Position numbers and translations under genes: made by a program
Shown: one piece after another, positions 6,579 to 8,885 of the stretch
How the letters are laid out: each line of letters opens with the position of its first letter
How positions within the stretch are numbered: position 1 is the stretch's first letter
DNA from: Aquabacterium sp.
GTDB taxonomy: Bacteria > Pseudomonadota > Gammaproteobacteria > Burkholderiales > Burkholderiaceae_C
DNA: 8,885 bases
Direction of reading: 5' to 3'
NCBI GenBank assembly: GCA_017989885.1
Contig: JAGNPA010000053.1
Coordinates: 1 to 8,885, forward strand
The notes under the pieces: generated by a model
Databases searched by the model: none
What the model saw: only the letters and a program-made list of their open reading frames with translations
Told to the model about the DNA's origin: nothing

Positions 6579-6655
6579 GGTGGCTATAGCTCAGTTGGTA
6601 GAGTCCCAGATTGTGATTCTGGTTGTCGTGGGTTCGAGTCCCATTAGCCACCCCA
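6579..6655 (+). tRNA. tRNA-His (anticodon GUG)
   Basis: The cloverleaf has 77 bases including the extra 5' G typical of tRNA-His: G-1 (6579) faces the discriminator C73 (6652). The acceptor stem is GTGGCTA (6580-6586) with TAGCCAC (6645-6651), and CCA is encoded at 6653-6655. The D-stem is GCTC/GAGT. The anticodon stem CCAGA/TCTGG closes the loop TTGTGAT with GTG at 34-36. The T-arm is GTGGG-TTCGAGT-CCCAT. It decodes CAC and CAU. It has its own promoter and terminator, so it is a single-gene unit. Confidence 0.98.
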
Positions 6656-6665
6656 CCGCATAAGT

Positions 6666-6699
6666 AAACGCCGACAAGTCTGGTACTTGTCGGCGTTTT
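6666..6699 (+). terminator. Strong hairpin terminator after tRNA-His
   Basis: A perfect 14-bp stem, 6666-6679 (AAACGCCGACAAGT) with 6685-6698 (ACTTGTCGGCGTTT), encloses the loop CTGGT. The 3' arm ends in a run of four T, with the complementary A-run on the 5' side, so it can work on either strand. It isolates tRNA-His (and ppiD read-through) from recC. Confidence 0.9.
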
Positions 6700-6798
6700 G
6701 CATTGTGGGGTCGCCGCACGGCCGTGAAGGTCGGCACCTCTGTGGTGCATCGGAGACAATGGCAAGCCCATCGCGCTTGTTCCGTCCGGGCTCACGCC
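6700..6798 (+). other. recC upstream region, no gene
   Basis: These 99 bases lie between the terminator and the chosen recC start. The only candidate signals are GACAAT at 6755-6760, a -10-like hexamer of the kind seen before uvrC, and a small inverted repeat GCACC/GGTGC (about 6733-6748). If GACAAT is used, the recC leader would be about 32 bases. No Shine-Dalgarno sequence is clear. Confidence 0.35.
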
Positions 6799-8885
6799 AT
6801 GAGCCAGGAATCGGGGAAGATGAGCGTGAATCCATCCTGCACCCCACTCATGCGCACTGACATCCAGACGGGTCTGTTGGCCCTGCACGGTAACCGCTCC
6901 GAGGCCCTGGCCGAGGCGGTGTTGACGTGGCTGCGCCAACGTCCGCTGGCACCCCTTGAGGAAGAGGTCATCCTCGTTCAGAGCGCGGGCATGGCCGAGT
7001 GGTTGAAGATGACGCTGGCGCGAGATGGCGGCGTGTGCGCGGCCATGCGGGTGGAGCTGCCGGCGCGTTTCATGTGGCGCACCTATCGGCAGGTGCTGGG
7101 GCGCGACCAGGTGCCCAGCCAGTGCGCCACCGACAAGGCCCCGCTGACCTGGCGTCTGATGCATTTGTTGCCGCAGTGGATGCACGCGCCCGGCTTTGAA
7201 GCCGTCGCCGGCTTTCTGCAGGGAGATGAGCCCGATCGCCTGTATCAACTGGCCAGCCGCTTGGCCGACCTGTTCGACCAGTACCAGGTGTACCGGGCCG
7301 ATTGGCTGGAGGCCTGGGCCGAGGGGCAGGATGTGCTGCCGACCCCGGGGCGGCCCACGCAGCCGGTACCGGCCGAGCAGGGCTGGCAGCCCATGCTGTG
7401 GCGCGCCTTGCTGGCCACCCTGGCCCCGTCTGATCTGGAGAGCATTCGCCCGCGTGTGCACCAGCGGGTGCGGTCCGCCCTGGAGCAGGGCGTGCCGCCG
7501 GTCAGCCCCGTGGCGCGGCGGGTGGTGGTGTTCGGCATGACCAGCGTGCCTTTGCCGACCTTGCAGGTGTTGGCGGCCTTGAGTGCCCACAGCCAGGTGC
7601 TGATGGCCATCCCCAACCCCTGTCGCTTCCACTGGGCCGACATCATGGATGGGCGTGAGCTGTTGCGCGGCATTGCGCGGCGCCGCCATGCCTTGCGGGG
7701 CGATGTGGACCTGTCGGCTTTGTCGCTGGACCAGATGCACGCGCACGCTCACCCTTTGCTGGCAGCCTGGGGACGGCAAAGCCGCGACTTCGTGCGGCAA
7801 CTCGACGAGTTCGATGACGTGCAGCAGGCGCAGGCCCGCTTCGCCATCCCACGGGTGGACCTGTTTGACGAGGACGAGGACGACGATGCGCCGCTGCTCA
7901 GTCAGGTACAGCAGCGCATCCGCGATCTGACGCCCATGGGGGAGCACCCCAGGCTGGCCGTGCCCGGCAGCGACCGCTCGATCGTCTTCCATGCCGCACA
8001 CAGCATGATGCGCGAGGTGGAGGTGTTGCACGATCAGTTGCTGCAGCTGTTTGCCGACACGGCGTCGTCCGTTGTTCCGGTGCAGCCGCGTGACGTGGTG
8101 GTGATGGTGCCGGACATTGACCAGGTGGCGCCGGCCATCCGGGCCGTGTTTGGGCAATACGGGCGGCACGATGCCCGCTACATCCCGTTTGACATTGCCG
8201 ACCTCAGCGCCCGCGCGAGCAGCCCCCTGGTGGCGGCGCTGGAGTGGCTGTTGCGCCTGCCGCAGCAGCGTTGCCGTTTCAGCGAGCTGCGGGATCTGCT
8301 GGATGTGCCGGCCGTGGCAGCGCGTTTTGGCATCCCTGCCGATGCCTTGCCCCGGTTGACGCAGTGGATGGCCGGCTCGGGCATTCGCTGGGGGCTGGAC
8401 GAGGCGCATCGCGATAACCTCGGGCTGTCGGCGTGCGGTGAGCAGAACACCGGATGGTTCGGGCTGCGCCGCATGCTGTTGGGCTATGCCGCCGGGGAGG
8501 GCGTGTTTGACGGCATCGAGGCCTACCCGGAGGTGGGCGGGCTGGAGGCCGAACTGGCCGGGGCGCTGGCCACTTTGCTGGCACGCCTGTCGCACTGGCG
8601 CGAGGTGCTGAGCGAGCCTGCCACGCCCACCGGCTGGGCCGAGCGTGGCCGCGCTTTGATGGCCGACATGGCAGCGGCTCAGGATGACAACGACCGCTTG
8701 ATGCTGTCGGCCTTGGACGATGCTCTGCGTGCCTGGCTGGACGCCTGCGCCCAGGCCGCATTCGACGCGCCGGTGAACCTGCACGTGGCACGTGAGGCCT
8801 GGTTATCTGCCCTCAATGAGCCGACCGTGAACAAGCGCTTCAAGGCAGGTGGGGTCACCTTCTGTACCTTGATGCCGATGCGGGC
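6799..8885 (+). CDS. recC: RecC, exodeoxyribonuclease V gamma subunit (C-terminus cut by window edge)
   Basis: RecC is the Chi-recognising subunit of the RecBCD helicase-nuclease, which resects double-strand breaks and loads RecA. The frame is open for 695 full codons to the right edge; the full protein is usually about 1,100 residues or more. Family blocks, in order: VILVQSAGMAEWLKMTLA (57-74), LPARFMW (87-93), PLTWRLMHLLPQ, LADLFDQYQVYRADWL, NPCRFHWADIMD (about 272-283), LLAAWGRQSRDFVRQL, the REVEVLHD block (405-412), PRDVVVMVPDID, GIRWGLD, WFGLRRMLLGYA and CTLMPMR (689-695). All have clear counterparts in E. coli RecC as I remember it. RecC has a helicase-like fold without the ATPase motifs, and none are seen here. 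The start is uncertain: ATG codons at 6799, 6820 and 6850 are in frame, and the conserved region begins after 6850. None has a well-spaced Shine-Dalgarno site. An acidic run (DLFDEDEDDDAP, about residues 354-365) sits in a linker. recB and recD would be expected beyond the right edge. Confidence 0.96.
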   Translation, partial: MSQESGKMSVNPSCTPLMRTDIQTGLLALHGNRSEALAEAVLTWLRQRPLAPLEEEVILVQSAGMAEWLKMTLARDGGVCAAMRVELPARFMWRTYRQVLGRDQVPSQCATDKAPLTWRLMHLLPQWMHAPGFEAVAGFLQGDEPDRLYQLASRLADLFDQYQVYRADWLEAWAEGQDVLPTPGRPTQPVPAEQGWQPMLWRALLATLAPSDLESIRPRVHQRVRSALEQGVPPVSPVARRVVVFGMTSVPLPTLQVLAALSAHSQVLMAIPNPCRFHWADIMDGRELLRGIARRRHALRGDVDLSALSLDQMHAHAHPLLAAWGRQSRDFVRQLDEFDDVQQAQARFAIPRVDLFDEDEDDDAPLLSQVQQRIRDLTPMGEHPRLAVPGSDRSIVFHAAHSMMREVEVLHDQLLQLFADTASSVVPVQPRDVVVMVPDIDQVAPAIRAVFGQYGRHDARYIPFDIADLSARASSPLVAALEWLLRLPQQRCRFSELRDLLDVPAVAARFGIPADALPRLTQWMAGSGIRWGLDEAHRDNLGLSACGEQNTGWFGLRRMLLGYAAGEGVFDGIEAYPEVGGLEAELAGALATLLARLSHWREVLSEPATPTGWAERGRALMADMAAAQDDNDRLMLSALDDALRAWLDACAQAAFDAPVNLHVAREAWLSALNEPTVNKRFKAGGVTFCTLMPMR

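Noticed and set aside
6448..8784. Minus-strand open frame of 778 codons opposite recC
   Set aside because: It runs through tRNA-His, the 14-bp terminator and the end of ppiD, and its product has antisense-type composition. The plus strand has clear RecC motifs throughout.
1..8885. Mobile elements, CRISPR arrays, riboswitches or an undescribed defence cluster
   Set aside because: I found no transposase, integrase, regularly spaced direct repeats or riboswitch-like leader; the genes are all housekeeping types except the small lipoprotein.

Overview
The window is GC-rich chromosomal DNA with a housekeeping gene set. Every recognisable product resembles proteins of betaproteobacteria: EarP, a 691-residue UvrC, PgsA, HU, a PpiD-type foldase and RecC. 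Gene content and style suggest the order Burkholderiales, probably Comamonadaceae or a close relative. This is inference from familiarity with the families, not from a database search. No mobile element, CRISPR array, phage gene or clearly foreign block is visible.

Layout. (1) At 1-809, minus strand, lies the first ~269 codons of earP, the arginine rhamnosyltransferase that activates elongation factor P; its C-terminus is cut by the left edge. (2) A 60-base divergent spacer separates it from a plus-strand cluster: uvrC (870-2945), a lipoprotein gene with a TonB-C-like end that begins inside the last 38 bases of uvrC (2908-3462), pgsA (3501-4067) and hupB (4100-4372, GTG start). (3) Only 27 bases after hupB comes tRNA-Val(UAC) (4400-4475), followed by a hairpin terminator. 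(4) ppiD (4602-6539) follows, and its stop codon sits in the probable -35 box of tRNA-His(GUG) (6579-6655), which ends at a 14-bp perfect hairpin terminator. (5) recC (from 6799) runs off the right edge after 695 codons.

How the genes relate. uvrC-pgsA and hupB-ppiD are both pairs also found adjacent in Escherichia coli; here they are joined, with a lipoprotein gene and a tRNA inserted. uvrC (nucleotide excision repair) and recC (double-strand break repair) are DNA repair genes in separate transcription units. ppiD and the lipoprotein act at the envelope, and pgsA makes phosphatidylglycerol.

The most interesting signals are fine-scale. Three genes (earP, uvrC, pgsA) have a -10-like hexamer ending 7-8 bases before the ATG and no Shine-Dalgarno sequence, suggesting leaderless mRNAs. 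The lipoprotein and hupB instead share an identical 10-base Shine-Dalgarno block at identical spacing. The PpiD parvulin domain keeps the motifs of active parvulins, unlike the E. coli protein as I recall it. The lipoprotein nested at the end of uvrC is the least characterised gene. I did not see an undescribed multi-gene system.
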